64,000 nt of DNA from Streptomyces sp. DH-12 (GCF_002899455.1 NZ_PPFB01000001.1:4254001-4318000); one strand, 5' to 3'; positions 51,329 through 59,939 are shown, numbered from the stretch's first letter. Program-made: numbers and translations. The notes: generated by a model not told the origin, from the letters alone.

Positions 51329-52693
51329 TTGAGTACGGGATCCGGAGCAGCTTCCGCCCCCGCACCTGACCCCCACGACACCAAGACCGCCCTCGACGCC
51401 CCCGCCCGCAAGAACTCCATGTTCTCCTCGCTGAGGATCAGGAACTACCGCCTGTTCTTCCTCGGCCAGGTCGTCTCCAACATCGGCACCTGGATGCAGC
51501 GCATCGCCCAGGACTGGCTGGTGCTCAGCCTCACCGGCTCCTCGGCCGCCGTCGGCATCACCACGGCCCTGCAGTTCCTGCCGATGCTGCTGTTCGGCCT
51601 GTACGGAGGAGTCCTCGTCGACCGGCTGCGCAAGCGGCCCACCCTGCTGGTCACCCAGTCCGCGATGGCCCTCACGGCGCTCGCGCTCGCCGCCCTCACC
51701 CTGACCGGCGCCGTCGAGGTGTGGCACATCTACGTCGCCGCCCTCGCCCTCGGCCTCGCGACCGTCGTCGACAACCCGGCCCGCCAGTCCTTCGTCTCCG
51801 AGCTGGTCGGTCCCGGACAGCTGCAGAACGCGGTCAGCCTGAACTCCGCAAACTTCCAGTCCGCCCGGCTGGTCGGCCCCGCCGTCGCGGGCCTGCTGAT
51901 CACCGGTGTCGGCACCGGATGGGCGTTCCTGCTGAACGGCCTGTCCTTCGTCGCGCCGCTGACCGGCCTGATGCTGATGCGCACCCGCGAGCTGCACCCC
52001 GTCGAGCGCGCCCCGCGCGGCAAGGGACAGCTCCGCGAGGGCCTGCGCTACGTGGCCGGACGGCCCGACCTGCTCTGGCCGATCGTGCTGGTCGGCTTCA
52101 TGGGCACGTTCGCCTTCAACTTCCCGGTCTACCTGTCGGCCTTCGCCGACGACGTGTTCCAGGGGGACGCGGGCGTCTACAGCATGTTCAACACGCTGAT
52201 GGCGATCGGCTCCGTCTCCGGCGCCCTGCTCGCCGCCCGGCGCGGCACGGCCCGGCTGCGGCTGCTGATCACGGCCGCGCTGGCCTTCGGCGCACTGGAG
52301 ATCCTCGCCGCCGCGTCGCCCGAGCTGTGGATGTTCGCGCTGATCATGGTCCCGCTGGGGCTGGTCTCGATGACGGTCAACGTCACCACCAACACCAGCC
52401 TGCAGATGTCCACCGACCCGTCGGTGCGGGGCCGGGTCATGGCCCTCTACATGATGGTCTTCCTCGGCGGCGCCCCCGTCGGCGCGCCGATCGTCGGCTG
52501 GATCACCGACACCTACGGCGCCCGCGTCGGCTTCGCGGCCGGCGGCGCCGTCGCGATGGCCGCGGCGGCCGTCATCGGCCTGATCCTGGCCCGCGTCGGC
52601 GGCCTGCGCCTCGCGGTCGGCTGGAACCACGGCCACCCCAGCGTCCGCCTGGTCCCCCGCGAACACCGGAAGACCCTGGCCCCGGCGGCGTGA
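51329..52693 (+). CDS. MFS exporter (MFS_3 type)
   Basis: A 454-residue exporter with 12 transmembrane helices. RNYRLFFLGQVVSNIGTWMQRIAQDWLVLSLTGS is the family's first helix and GGVLVDRLRKRPTLLVTQ its loop motif. The start is TTG at 51329, with AGGAGG 8 nt before it; no ATG fits. It belongs to the MFS_3/enterobactin exporter-like family. Operon with the MarR regulator suggests efflux of a toxic or signalling molecule. Confidence 0.93.
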   Translation: MSTGSGAASAPAPDPHDTKTALDAPARKNSMFSSLRIRNYRLFFLGQVVSNIGTWMQRIAQDWLVLSLTGSSAAVGITTALQFLPMLLFGLYGGVLVDRLRKRPTLLVTQSAMALTALALAALTLTGAVEVWHIYVAALALGLATVVDNPARQSFVSELVGPGQLQNAVSLNSANFQSARLVGPAVAGLLITGVGTGWAFLLNGLSFVAPLTGLMLMRTRELHPVERAPRGKGQLREGLRYVAGRPDLLWPIVLVGFMGTFAFNFPVYLSAFADDVFQGDAGVYSMFNTLMAIGSVSGALLAARRGTARLRLLITAALAFGALEILAAASPELWMFALIMVPLGLVSMTVNVTTNTSLQMSTDPSVRGRVMALYMMVFLGGAPVGAPIVGWITDTYGARVGFAAGGAVAMAAAAVIGLILARVGGLRLAVGWNHGHPSVRLVPREHRKTLAPAA

Positions 52694-52717
52694 CCGCCGC
52701 CGGGCCCCGGGCCGCGG

Positions 52718-53305
52718 TCAGCCGCGGGGGAAGTCGTCGGTCCTGAGGATGAGACCGACGACCGTCCTCGTCAGGTCGATCCGGGTGCCGAAGCCGAAGC
52801 ACACGCTGCCGTGGTACTTCCCGTCCTTCGGCAGCGTGTGCAGGTGCCACTCGCCGGTGTACGGATCGACGATCAGGTACACGGGCACACCGGCGGCGGC
52901 GTATGCGTCCTTCTTCGGCCCGTAGTCGTTGTCCGCGGTCTTCTGCGAGATCACTTCGGCGATGAAGACGACATCCTCGCAACGCCACCGTCCCTTGCTG
53001 TTCTGGGTGGCGCCCTCGGCCAGCAGGGTCACGTCGGAGGCGAAACCGTTGAGGTGTCCCGGGTAATCGATGCGGACGTCGGACTTCAGGCGCTTGCGCG
53101 GGTACTTCGCGCGCAGTTGATCGTAGAGGTCCGCAATGATGTCCCAGTGGGTGTCCCGCTGCGGCGTCATGAAGATGTGCCCCCCGACGATCTCGGCCTT
53201 GTAACCCTCGGGGACGGGCATCTTCTCCAGCCACTCGAACATCATGTCGAGCGTGAGTTCGTCGCCGCTCTCGGCCATCTCGATCCTGTCTTCGAGGACG
53301 GTCAT
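52718..53305 (-). CDS. Uma2-family restriction-endonuclease-fold protein
   Basis: A 195-residue protein with a PD-(D/E)XK core: EIVGGHIFMTPQRDTHWDIIADLYDQL, SDVTLLAEG, EDVVFIAEVISQKTADND and AYAAAGVPVYLIVDPYTGEW. Uma2 proteins are abundant in Streptomyces; a nuclease function is predicted from fold alone and is unproven. ATG 53305 follows GAGGAGCGCC. It is divergent from thpR. Confidence 0.9.
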   Translation of the reverse strand: MTVLEDRIEMAESGDELTLDMMFEWLEKMPVPEGYKAEIVGGHIFMTPQRDTHWDIIADLYDQLRAKYPRKRLKSDVRIDYPGHLNGFASDVTLLAEGATQNSKGRWRCEDVVFIAEVISQKTADNDYGPKKDAYAAAGVPVYLIVDPYTGEWHLHTLPKDGKYHGSVCFGFGTRIDLTRTVVGLILRTDDFPRG

Positions 53306-53396
53306 CGTGGCGCTCCTCCTCGGCCGACGCTCCAGGCGTACAGCCGCGCGGTACAACGATACGCACGGTGACCAGGACACGCGGGACACTGGGGGC

Positions 53397-53969
53397 ATGA
53401 GACTCTTCGCCGCCGTGCTGCCGCCCGAGGACGTGATCGGAACGCTGGCCGCCGAGGTGGGCGGGCTGCGGGAGCTGCCCGGGGCCGGCGGGATGCGGTG
53501 GACCGAGCGGGCCGGGTGGCACTTCACGCTCGCGTTCTACGGCGAGGTGGACGAGGAGACCGTGCCCGAGCTGACCGCGCGGCTGGGACGGGCCGCGGCG
53601 CGGACCGAGCCGTTCCGGCTGGCGCTCTCCGGCGGCGGCCAGTTCGGCCGGGGACGCGCCCTGTGGGCCGGGGCCGCGGGCGACCTGCGGACGATGCGAC
53701 TGCTGGCCGAACGGTCCGAGGCGGCCGGACGCAAGGCGGGCGTGGAGATGGACACGCACCGGCGCTACCAGGCTCACCTGACCGTGGCCCGCAGCCGGGA
53801 CGCCGTCGACGTACGGCCGTACCTCGCGGCGCTGGAGGACTTCCGCAGCCGCACCTGGACCGTGCAGGAGCTGGTGCTGGTGCGCAGCCATCTGCCCCGG
53901 TCGGGCGTTCCCGGCGAGCAGCCCCGTTACGAGGCGGTCGCCCGCCGGGCACTCGGCGCGGCCCGTTAG
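53397..53969 (+). CDS. thpR: RNA 2',3'-cyclic phosphodiesterase (ThpR/LigT)
   Basis: A 190-residue 2H phosphoesterase. The two catalytic H-x-T motifs are HFTLAF (His42, Thr44) and HLTVAR (His127, Thr129). MRLFAAVLPPEDVI is the typical start. The enzyme hydrolyses 2',3'-cyclic phosphate on RNA to 2'-phosphate and can join tRNA halves in vitro; its cell role is uncertain. A tiny membrane peptide gene begins 10 bp after its stop. Confidence 0.94.
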   Translation: MRLFAAVLPPEDVIGTLAAEVGGLRELPGAGGMRWTERAGWHFTLAFYGEVDEETVPELTARLGRAAARTEPFRLALSGGGQFGRGRALWAGAAGDLRTMRLLAERSEAAGRKAGVEMDTHRRYQAHLTVARSRDAVDVRPYLAALEDFRSRTWTVQELVLVRSHLPRSGVPGEQPRYEAVARRALGAAR

Positions 53970-53978
53970 GCTCGACGC

Positions 53979-54068
53979 GTGGACCCGAAGACCCGGAACC
54001 GGATCATGGCCGGTGCGCTCGTGCTGATGTTCGTCGTGGTGGCCCTGGCGGCGGCGCTCGGGAGGTAG
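53979..54068 (+). CDS. Small membrane peptide
   Basis: GTG 53979 to TAG 54066-54068 encodes 29 residues, basic at the start (VDPKTRNRIM) and then one hydrophobic helix (AGALVLMFVVVALAAALG). Short single-helix proteins of this type are often annotated in Streptomyces. The frame lies 10 bp after thpR and before the convergent reductase remnant. Confidence 0.55.
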   Translation: MDPKTRNRIMAGALVLMFVVVALAAALGR

Positions 54069-54101
54069 CGCCGCCGCCGGTCCGTCACGGCTCGCCCGCC
54101 G

Positions 54102-54950
54102 TCACCAGGCGAACGCCTCCGGCGACGGCCCCGGACCCGGGAAGATCTCGTCGAGCGAGGCCAGCAGCTCCTCGCTCAGCTCCAGCTCCACCGCCCGCAG
54201 CGCCGAGTCGAGCTGCTCGCGCGTACGGGGGCCGACGATCGGGCCGGTCACCCCGGGACGGGTGAGCAGCCAGGCCAGCGCCGTCTCGCCCGGCTCCAGC
54301 CCGTGCTTCTCCAGCAGGTCCTCGTACGCCTGGATCCGCTTGCGGGCCGCCGGGTCGGCCAGGGTCTCCGCGGCCCGCCCGGAGGCGCGGCGGCCGCCCT
54401 CGGCCTCCTTCTTGATGACCCCGCCCAGCAGCCCGCCGTGCAGCGGCGACCAGGGGATGACCCCGAGCCCGTAGTCCCGCGCGGCCGGGACGACCTCCAT
54501 CTCGGCACGCCGCTCGGCGAGGTTGTACAGGCACTGCTCGCTGACCAGGCCGATGGTGCCGCCGCGCCGGGCGGCGATCTCGTTGGCCTGGGCGATCTTG
54601 TAGCCGGGGAAGTTGGAGGAACCGACGTAGAGGATCTTGCCCTGCTGGATCAGGACGTCGACCGCCTGCCAGATCTCCTCGAACGGGGTGGCCCGGTCGA
54701 CGTGGTGGAACTGGTAGAGATCGATGTGGTCGGTCCCCAGCCGCTTCAGCGAGGCGTCCACCGCGCGCCGGATGTTCACCGCGGACAGCTTGTCGTGGTT
54801 GGGCCACGCCTCCCCGTCCGGGCCCATGTTGCCGTACACCTTGGTCGCGAGGACGACCTTGTCCCGGCGGCCGCCGCCCTGGGCGAACCAGCTGCCGATG
54901 ATCTCCTCGGTGCGGCCCTTGTTCTCGCCCCAGCCGTAGACGTTGGCCGT
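54102..54950 (-). pseudogene. Aldo/keto reductase, 3' part separated from its start by an integrative element
   Basis: Minus-strand reading from codon ACG at 54950 gives TANVYGWGENKGRTEEIIG and continues for 282 residues to AFAW-stop at 54102. The first 48 residues, ending GINFFD, lie 7 kb away at 61913-62056. Joined, the gene is 330 codons and in frame at the ACG codon. The piece alone lacks the first strands and the catalytic Asp, though it retains Tyr in NVYGWG and Lys in ATKVYGN. A TTG at 54956 could start it, but the product would lack the first barrel strands. Substrate unknown. Confidence 0.93.
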
Positions 54951-54973
54951 GCCCAAAGGTCAATTTTGACGCC
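54925..54973. other. attL of the integrative element
   Basis: Left of the GCCGTG core (54946-54951) is host gene sequence. Right of it, CCCAAAGGTCAATTTTGACGCC (54952-54973, written here as its two halves CCCAAAGGTCA and ATTTTGACGCC) is element DNA. This right half is the inverted partner of the arm at attR (TTTGACGCC against GGCGTCAAA). Confidence 0.85.
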
Positions 54974-55040
54974 ATGATCCGAACCACATACCGTCACCCC
55001 TTGTGCACGATGCGTGCCACAGGGGAGAGGGAGAACGAGC

Positions 55041-56690
55041 ATGGCGAGAGTTCTGGGTGTGGTCCGCCTGTCGAGGGTGTCGGACGAGACCACATCGCCG
55101 GAGCGTCAGCGTCGGTCCATCCAGCGATGGGCCGATCAGGAGGGGCACGTCGTCGTGGGATGGGTCGAGGACATCGACGTGTCCGGCGGGGTAGAGCCGT
55201 GGAAGCGCCCAGAGTTCGGCAAGTGGTTGCCTTCGACGATCGGAAAGGAGGTCAGCGCGATCGAGCACCGGATCGCGATGGAGGAGTCGCGCGCCGATGA
55301 GTACGACATCCTCTGCGCGCTGAAGATCGACCGCCTCTCGCGGCGCGTGCTGCACGTGCACACCCTCCTGGAGTGGTGCGAGAAGAACGGCAAGGAGGTC
55401 GCGACCGTCGAGGACGGGATCAACCTCAACACGCAGATGGGGAAGCTCCTCCTGAGCCTGATCGCGTCCTTCGCGGAAGGGGAGCTCGAAGCCATCAAGG
55501 CGCGGGCCAAGTCCTCGTACAACCACCTGGTGAAGGAGGGTCGCTGGCGTGGCGGCCGCACTCCGTACGGCTACCGCGAGGAGAAGCAGGAGACCGGCGA
55601 GGGGTGGAAGCTCGTCCCTGACGACTACGGGACCGACACGGCCGGGACACTCCGTGAGATCGTCCGTCGTCTCATCGCGGGCGAGTCGGCGAACAGCATC
55701 GCGCAGTGGCTCAACGAGGACGTGTCGAAGACCCCGACGTCACTCGACGCTCAGATGATCCGCAGCGGCAAGACCCCGAAGGGCAGCCGCTGGACCGCCG
55801 CGAACACGGCCAAGGTCGTACGCTCCCGCTGCATCCTGGGGCAGATGGAGGTATCCGAGGAGGTGATGGTCGACGGGAAGAAGACGACACGACGCCGGGT
55901 CGTCCGGGACGCTGACGGCCAGCCCCTCCAGCGCGCGGAGCCGCTGATCACGCACGAGGAGTGGGAGCTGGCCAACAAGAAGCTGGACGAGAACACCAGC
56001 AAGCGCAACGGCAACCGCAAGGGTGGGTCGCCCTTGCTCCGGGTCGCGTTCTGCACATGTGGGGAGCCGGCATATCTCGGCCCTGGCCGTAACTGGCCCT
56101 ACTACCGCTGTGCCTCCCGTACCACGCACAAGCCGTGTCCGACCGGAAGCAAGGGCATCGCGGCGCACACGCTGGAGGGCGCCGTGGAACAGGCGTTCCT
56201 CCTCGCTGCCGGGGATGTCGAGATCGTCCGGAAGGTCTTCCGGCCGGGCGTGGACTACACGCGTGACATCGAGGAAGTGAACCGCGCCCTGTCGGACCTG
56301 AGGGAGGATCGCGAGGCGGGCCTCTACTCCAGTGAGCTGGGCAAGCAGGAGTACCGGGAGGCGTACAAGCGGTTGGACGCGCGACGTGAACAGCTCATCG
56401 CGCAGCCCACGCGTCCGGACACCTGGGAGGAGATTCCGACAGGGGAGACCTACCGGGAACGGTGGAGCACGTTGTCGACCCAGCACGAAAAGGGCAGGGA
56501 GCTACGCGCCGCAGGGGTCAAGGCAGTCATCCATGCCGAGCCGATTCCCGGGATGGCCGCCGCGCAGCTCATGGCTCCCGATGGCCATGAGGGGATGTGG
56601 CAACACCCGGTCGGGAGGGTTCAGGTTCTGATCCCGATGGACTTCAAGCAGCGTCTGCGCAACATGGCGGCGGTCCACAGCGAAGGCTGA
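55041..56690 (+). CDS. int: Large serine integrase
   Basis: A 549-residue site-specific recombinase. The catalytic N-terminal domain (1-~155) has R-L-S with Ser11 as nucleophile in VVRLSRVSDETTSPERQR and DRLSRR further on. The recombinase domain follows (about 165-300, GGRTPYGYREE, IAQWLNEDV). A zinc ribbon lies near 340-380 (FCTCGEPAYLG and YYRCASRTTHKPCP), then a coiled-coil (about 410-460). It begins 68 bp inside the left attachment site, the usual position for such integrases. It would integrate and, with a directionality factor, excise the element; no factor was identified. Confidence 0.95.
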   Translation: MARVLGVVRLSRVSDETTSPERQRRSIQRWADQEGHVVVGWVEDIDVSGGVEPWKRPEFGKWLPSTIGKEVSAIEHRIAMEESRADEYDILCALKIDRLSRRVLHVHTLLEWCEKNGKEVATVEDGINLNTQMGKLLLSLIASFAEGELEAIKARAKSSYNHLVKEGRWRGGRTPYGYREEKQETGEGWKLVPDDYGTDTAGTLREIVRRLIAGESANSIAQWLNEDVSKTPTSLDAQMIRSGKTPKGSRWTAANTAKVVRSRCILGQMEVSEEVMVDGKKTTRRRVVRDADGQPLQRAEPLITHEEWELANKKLDENTSKRNGNRKGGSPLLRVAFCTCGEPAYLGPGRNWPYYRCASRTTHKPCPTGSKGIAAHTLEGAVEQAFLLAAGDVEIVRKVFRPGVDYTRDIEEVNRALSDLREDREAGLYSSELGKQEYREAYKRLDARREQLIAQPTRPDTWEEIPTGETYRERWSTLSTQHEKGRELRAAGVKAVIHAEPIPGMAAAQLMAPDGHEGMWQHPVGRVQVLIPMDFKQRLRNMAAVHSEG

Positions 56691-56833
56691 CCGACAACTA
56701 CAGGTGACGAGGAGGGTCCTGTGGTCGGGGCCTTCTGCGCGTTTGTAAGATGCCCGGCAGGTCGCCGCCGTCGCTCCCGACCGCACGAGACCGAGTCCAG
56801 GCCCGAAGGCTTGGGCGTCCACCTGTGAAGAGA

Positions 56834-56856
56834 GACCGTGCCGTCCGTGCACGGTC
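56834..56856. repeat. Short hairpin before the IS insertion
   Basis: GACCGTGC (56834-56841) and GCACGGTC (56849-56856) flank a 7-nt loop, followed by a C-rich run. It lies 144 bp after the integrase stop and could terminate its transcript. Confidence 0.5.
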
Positions 56857-56924
56857 CACCCCCCCCGAAGAAAGGGAGGCACATGTCCCGCCATGAGGTT
56901 CCCCCGTTGCTCGGGAGGGGCTGA

Positions 56925-57848
56925 TCAGCTGGTCAGGGCAGGTTGGCGGGGTTTCAGGTTCGCTCGTTCGGTCGCTGCCTGCTTGGCGTAGTGCTTCTCT
57001 TCGAACTCGAGCGGGCTGAGGTAGCCGAGGCGTTTCTGGATGCGCCGGCTGTTGTAGAACCCGTCGATGTACTCGAAGAGTGCGAGGTTCGCCTCGGCCC
57101 GGGTGGCGAAGGTGCGGCCGCGCAGGCCCTCGGTCTTGATGAGCATCCAGAGGTTCTCCGCGAGGGCGTTGTCGTAGGAGTCCCCGACGGAGCCCATGGA
57201 TGCCTCGATTCCTGCTCTCATCAAGCGTGTTGTGAGCTTCACGGACGTGTACTGGCAGCCGTGGTCCGCATGATGGATCAACTGCCCGGGTTCGACCTCG
57301 CGGGAGGTGAGGGCGTACTCGAGGGTGGTCAGTACGAGGTCGGCGTCCGCGCGGGCGGCAGTCTCCCAGGCCACCACCCGGCGGGAGAACGCGTCCCTGA
57401 TCGCCGACAGCCACAAAGGTCCCTCGCCGGTGGGAATCATGGTGAGGTCGGTGACCCACAGCCGGTTCGGTCCGTCCGCGGTGAAGTCGCGTCTGACCAG
57501 GTCGGGGGCGAGCTCGGCGTCCCGGTCGCGGCGGGTGAAGCCCTTGCCCGTCCGACGAGGGCTGATCCCGGCGAGGCCGGCTTCGCGCATGAGCCGTTCG
57601 ACTCGTTTGCGGCCGACGAGGACGCCTTCCCTTTTCAGGACGGCATGCACGCGGGGCGAGCCGTAGATGCCTCCGGAGTCGGTGTGGATCCGCTGGATCT
57701 GCCCGGTCAGCTCGGTGTCCCGGCGGCGCCGTTCGCACGGCTCCTTCGCCGCCCGGCGCCACCGGTAGTAGGTGGAGGAAGGGATGCGCAGTTCCCGGAG
57801 AGTGGGCTCGACCTCCAGGTGCTCGTGCTCGTCGAAGAGCGCGGTCAC
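56925..57848 (-). CDS. IS3-family transposase OrfB (DDE integrase domain)
   Basis: A 307-residue DDE transposase. An HTH_21-like region (GIYGSPRVHAVLKREGVLVGRKRVERLM) precedes the catalytic triad Asp134, Asp195 and Glu231; the last two are separated by 35 residues as in the IS3 family. Motifs are LWVTDLTMIP, HHADHGCQYTS and NALAENLWMLIKTE. GTG 57848 overlaps the OrfA stop as GTGA. A fused OrfAB protein made by programmed frameshifting is the usual active form. Confidence 0.95.
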   Translation of the reverse strand: MTALFDEHEHLEVEPTLRELRIPSSTYYRWRRAAKEPCERRRRDTELTGQIQRIHTDSGGIYGSPRVHAVLKREGVLVGRKRVERLMREAGLAGISPRRTGKGFTRRDRDAELAPDLVRRDFTADGPNRLWVTDLTMIPTGEGPLWLSAIRDAFSRRVVAWETAARADADLVLTTLEYALTSREVEPGQLIHHADHGCQYTSVKLTTRLMRAGIEASMGSVGDSYDNALAENLWMLIKTEGLRGRTFATRAEANLALFEYIDGFYNSRRIQKRLGYLSPLEFEEKHYAKQAATERANLKPRQPALTS

Positions 57849-58156
57849 CCGGGCCGGGTCGGGTCGAGCTGTGCCGCGAAAAAAGCCGAGGCCGTCCGCA
57901 GGATCTCGTTCGACCGCCTGAGCTGGGTGTTCTCCTTGCGCAGCGCGGCCAGCTCGGCGCGTTCGTCGCTGGTGAGCAGATCATCGCGTTCGCTGGCGTC
58001 GGCTTCGGCCTGGCGGATCCAGCCGCGCAGGGCCTCGTGATGGACACCGATCTCCTCGGCCATACGGCGGATCACGGGCTTCGGCTCCGCGGCGCGGTAC
58101 ATCCGCACCGCACGCTCACGCAACTCCAGCGGGTACTTCCTCGGGGCAGGCATCAA
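57845..58156 (-). CDS. IS3-family transposase OrfA
   Basis: A 103-residue protein with an HTH_Tnp_1 fold (KYPLELRERAVRMYR, IRRMAEEIGVHHEALRGWIRQAE) followed by a leucine-zipper-like helix (DERAELAALRKENTQLRRSNEILRTASAFFAAQL). It ends in the four-base overlap with OrfB. It binds the terminal repeats in family members. Confidence 0.94.
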   Translation of the reverse strand: MMPAPRKYPLELRERAVRMYRAAEPKPVIRRMAEEIGVHHEALRGWIRQAEADASERDDLLTSDERAELAALRKENTQLRRSNEILRTASAFFAAQLDPTRPG

Positions 58157-58280
58157 CAGGGCTCCTCTCGGTGAGTCCTATCTGACCTGCTGTCACCGCC
58201 CTCCGCATCTCGGGGGAACCTCACCATCCGGCGGGGGACTGGCGCACGCGTGTGCGTCTCACAGGAAGGAGCCACATCCG

Positions 58281-58631
58281 GTGGCTATCAGCTTCGGCCA
58301 TGACCGCCCGTGGGGCGGTGTCTCCCAGCACGAGTACCGGCGCATGGCGCAGAACCCTGCGCACCAGCTCGCCTACCGCGTCCACTTCGCCGCCATCGGA
58401 TGGGCAGACCGGCACGGACACGCGGGCTTCGCCCCCGGCCGGCTGGCCGCACTGCTGGGCAAGGAAGGTAAGCCACTGTCCGAGCAGAGCACCCGCAACG
58501 CGGTGGCACGCGCCAAGGAGCTGGACCTTGTGTCGCCCCGCTCCGGGGCCGCTTGCCTCGTGCTTCCTCCCCACCTGTTCCAGAAGGGCAAGGGTGCGCC
58601 AGTTCCCTGCCGTCTCCACCAGGACCGGTAA
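58281..58631 (+). CDS. Hypothetical protein with winged-helix-like segment, element cargo
   Basis: A 116-residue protein (VAISFGHDRPWGGVSQHEYRRMAQNPAHQLAYRVHFAAIGWADRHGHAGF, then RLAALLGKEGKPLSEQSTRNAVARAKEL). The second half could be a helix-turn-helix with STRNAVARAKEL as recognition helix. AAGGAG lies 11-16 nt before the GTG. Its codon use is the best of the three open frames here. The IS inserted about 57 bp upstream, so its original promoter is probably separated and expression may now be altered. Possibly a regulator or replication-related protein of the element; not identified. Confidence 0.6.
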   Translation: MAISFGHDRPWGGVSQHEYRRMAQNPAHQLAYRVHFAAIGWADRHGHAGFAPGRLAALLGKEGKPLSEQSTRNAVARAKELDLVSPRSGAACLVLPPHLFQKGKGAPVPCRLHQDR

Positions 58632-59402
58632 GTACACGCTGTCCGTGTAGCCAGAGCACGCCTGGCGTGTACCCAAACAGCATCCGAACTGCGGGAACGC
58701 TCGCGTCCTCTCTTATCTATTTGGTCCAAGTGCGGTCGAGCCTCTGTCGGGGTCGGCTGAAGGAGGCAGCCTGCTTCAAGGCGAGGGCAAGTAGAGGCGC
58801 GGCAGCGCCCCCTAGAGAGGGACAACGGCGCAGAGAAAGGCAGCAAGGGGCGGCCTACCGGCCGCCACAGTCGCAGTGCTCAACGACAGTGCGGCCCCGG
58901 AGGGAGCCGACAGGTGCAAGCCCTAGGGTGCGCTGCCGCGCCCCGCAGGTGCAGTCGTTAGGCCCTGTTCCTTGCGGCTTTCCGCCGCTGCAAGCAAGGC
59001 AAGGTGGTCTGTGACCAGACCATACGCTCTCACCGTGGCAGCCGGCGGGGAGGGCAGACGGCCCCGGAACCGTGGCGGAATCTTGGCTGCTATGACATGG
59101 CGGTCTGGCTTGCCCCCTTCGGGGGTCATGCCCCCACCCCCTGCCCCTGCGGTCACGTCTGCCTGCCATCGACGAGCGGGGTGCACGCCTGGCTTTGCCG
59201 GTCGAACACCGGGCAGGCCGCGAGACGGGCGCGAAGAGCCTTGCTGTGGACGAAGGGGCACGTGTCTGAAGGGGTGCGTGTCTGTACGCACTTCTTTGGT
59301 CCCCGCCGCACCAGGGTCTTCTGGCCCACGGAAATACCAGGTTGATTCAGCTTCACCCGGGATGCTCCAGTTGGCACCGCACGAAAGGTAGGACCCATCC
59401 GT
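58632..59402. other. 770-bp element region without a convincing gene
   Basis: All frames are partly open, none convincing. A minus-strand frame between about 59020 and 58858 reads CLACSGGK then DCTCGA and HCDCGGR, a possible small zinc-binding protein, but its start is unclear. A 22-bp inverted repeat (58796-58817 and 58921-58942, 20 of 22 matching) lies here. Toward the end is the left arm of an inverted repeat (59280-59318) that matches 59908-59938. Confidence 0.45.
58796..58942. repeat. 22-bp inverted repeat, arms 103 bp apart
   Basis: The arm at 58796-58817, starting GGCGCGGCAGCGC, matches the reverse complement of 58921-58942 at 20 of 22 positions. The two arms share CCTAG near their inner ends. 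Its purpose is unknown: a stem in an RNA, a replication or transfer origin, or recombinase sites are options. Confidence 0.7.
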
Positions 59403-59938
59403 ATGACGAACCCACCACCTGAACGCACCCTCATCTACGCCGTCGATCTGACCGCCGAGAACGTCCGCGCCCTGGAGACGTTCCTCAACGCGCAGTTGGG
59501 GCGAGTGTCCGCGGGGGTCGGTGAGACCGGCGAGACCTCTTTCGCGATGCGGTCCCTGCTCATCCTGGTCAGCGACTCAGCGGGCTTCCTGCACCAACTC
59601 CTCACGGTGGAGCGGCCCGAGTCGTGGCAGCGGGCTGCGATCGTGCGTGAGTGGCAGCGGCTCCGCAGCACTGCCCTCGACTTCAACCACTGCGACGGCT
59701 ACGACTACGGCCGCTGGTGGAAGCAGATACGGCACTACGACGCCGCTGACGAAGCCGCCGAGCAGGAGCGAATCCGTCACTTCGCCACCCTGTACCCCTG
59801 GGCGGACGATGAAGCTGACCAGGGCAAGGAGGATTAGCGAGACACTCCGCCCCCTGCCAGTGGAGTCACCCGATCAGAGTGGGCCAGTAGAACCCAGTAG
59901 AACTTGGAACCCTGGTCCCAAAAAGAAGGCGTACAGAC
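59280..59938. repeat. Inverted repeats flanking the orphan gene
   Basis: Left arm 59280-59318: GTCTGTACGC, then CTTCTTT, then ACCAGGGT. The right arm at 59908-59938 carries the same blocks inverted (ACCCTGGT at 59909-59916, AAGAAG, GCGTACAGAC at 59929-59938). Spacing between blocks differs by about 8 nt, so the match is imperfect. The ACC-AG-GGT core resembles the centre of sites used by small serine recombinases. Confidence 0.55.
59403..59837 (+). CDS. Orphan hypothetical protein, element cargo
   Basis: A 144-residue protein starting MTNPPPERTLIYAVDLTAENVRALETFLNAQL. It is alternately helical and acidic at the C-terminus (YPWADDEADQGKED); WWKQIRHYD and FATLYPW are distinctive aromatic stretches. 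AAGGTAGGA precedes the ATG. No known family is recognised. It lies between the inverted repeats at 59280 and 59938, which could place it in an invertible or excisable cassette, and it is followed at about 260 bp by the small recombinase. Confidence 0.75.
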   Translation: MTNPPPERTLIYAVDLTAENVRALETFLNAQLGRVSAGVGETGETSFAMRSLLILVSDSAGFLHQLLTVERPESWQRAAIVREWQRLRSTALDFNHCDGYDYGRWWKQIRHYDAADEAAEQERIRHFATLYPWADDEADQGKED

Positions 59939-59939
59939 G

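Larger units (their letters stand above)
56894..58223. mobile_element. IS3-family insertion sequence
   Basis: A 1330-bp insertion sequence nested in the element. Both ends are TGAGGTTCCCCCG in inverted orientation (left from 56894, right ending at 58223), with weaker similarity beyond. The base triplet CCA flanks both sides (56891-56893 and 58224-58226), the 3-bp target duplication usual for IS3. It carries two overlapping transposase frames on the minus strand. Both frames look intact, so it may be active. Confidence 0.93.

Noticed and set aside
54925..54973. tRNA gene as the attachment site
   Set aside because: The flanks are coding sequence of an aldo/keto reductase; no cloverleaf could be folded there.
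58252..58650. Alternative frame overlapping the element gene at 58281
   Set aside because: Its start would be fused with the IS flank (restored ATGTCCCGCCATCC), but it is Ser/Arg-rich with no conserved pattern; the 58281 frame has better codon use and a Shine-Dalgarno sequence.
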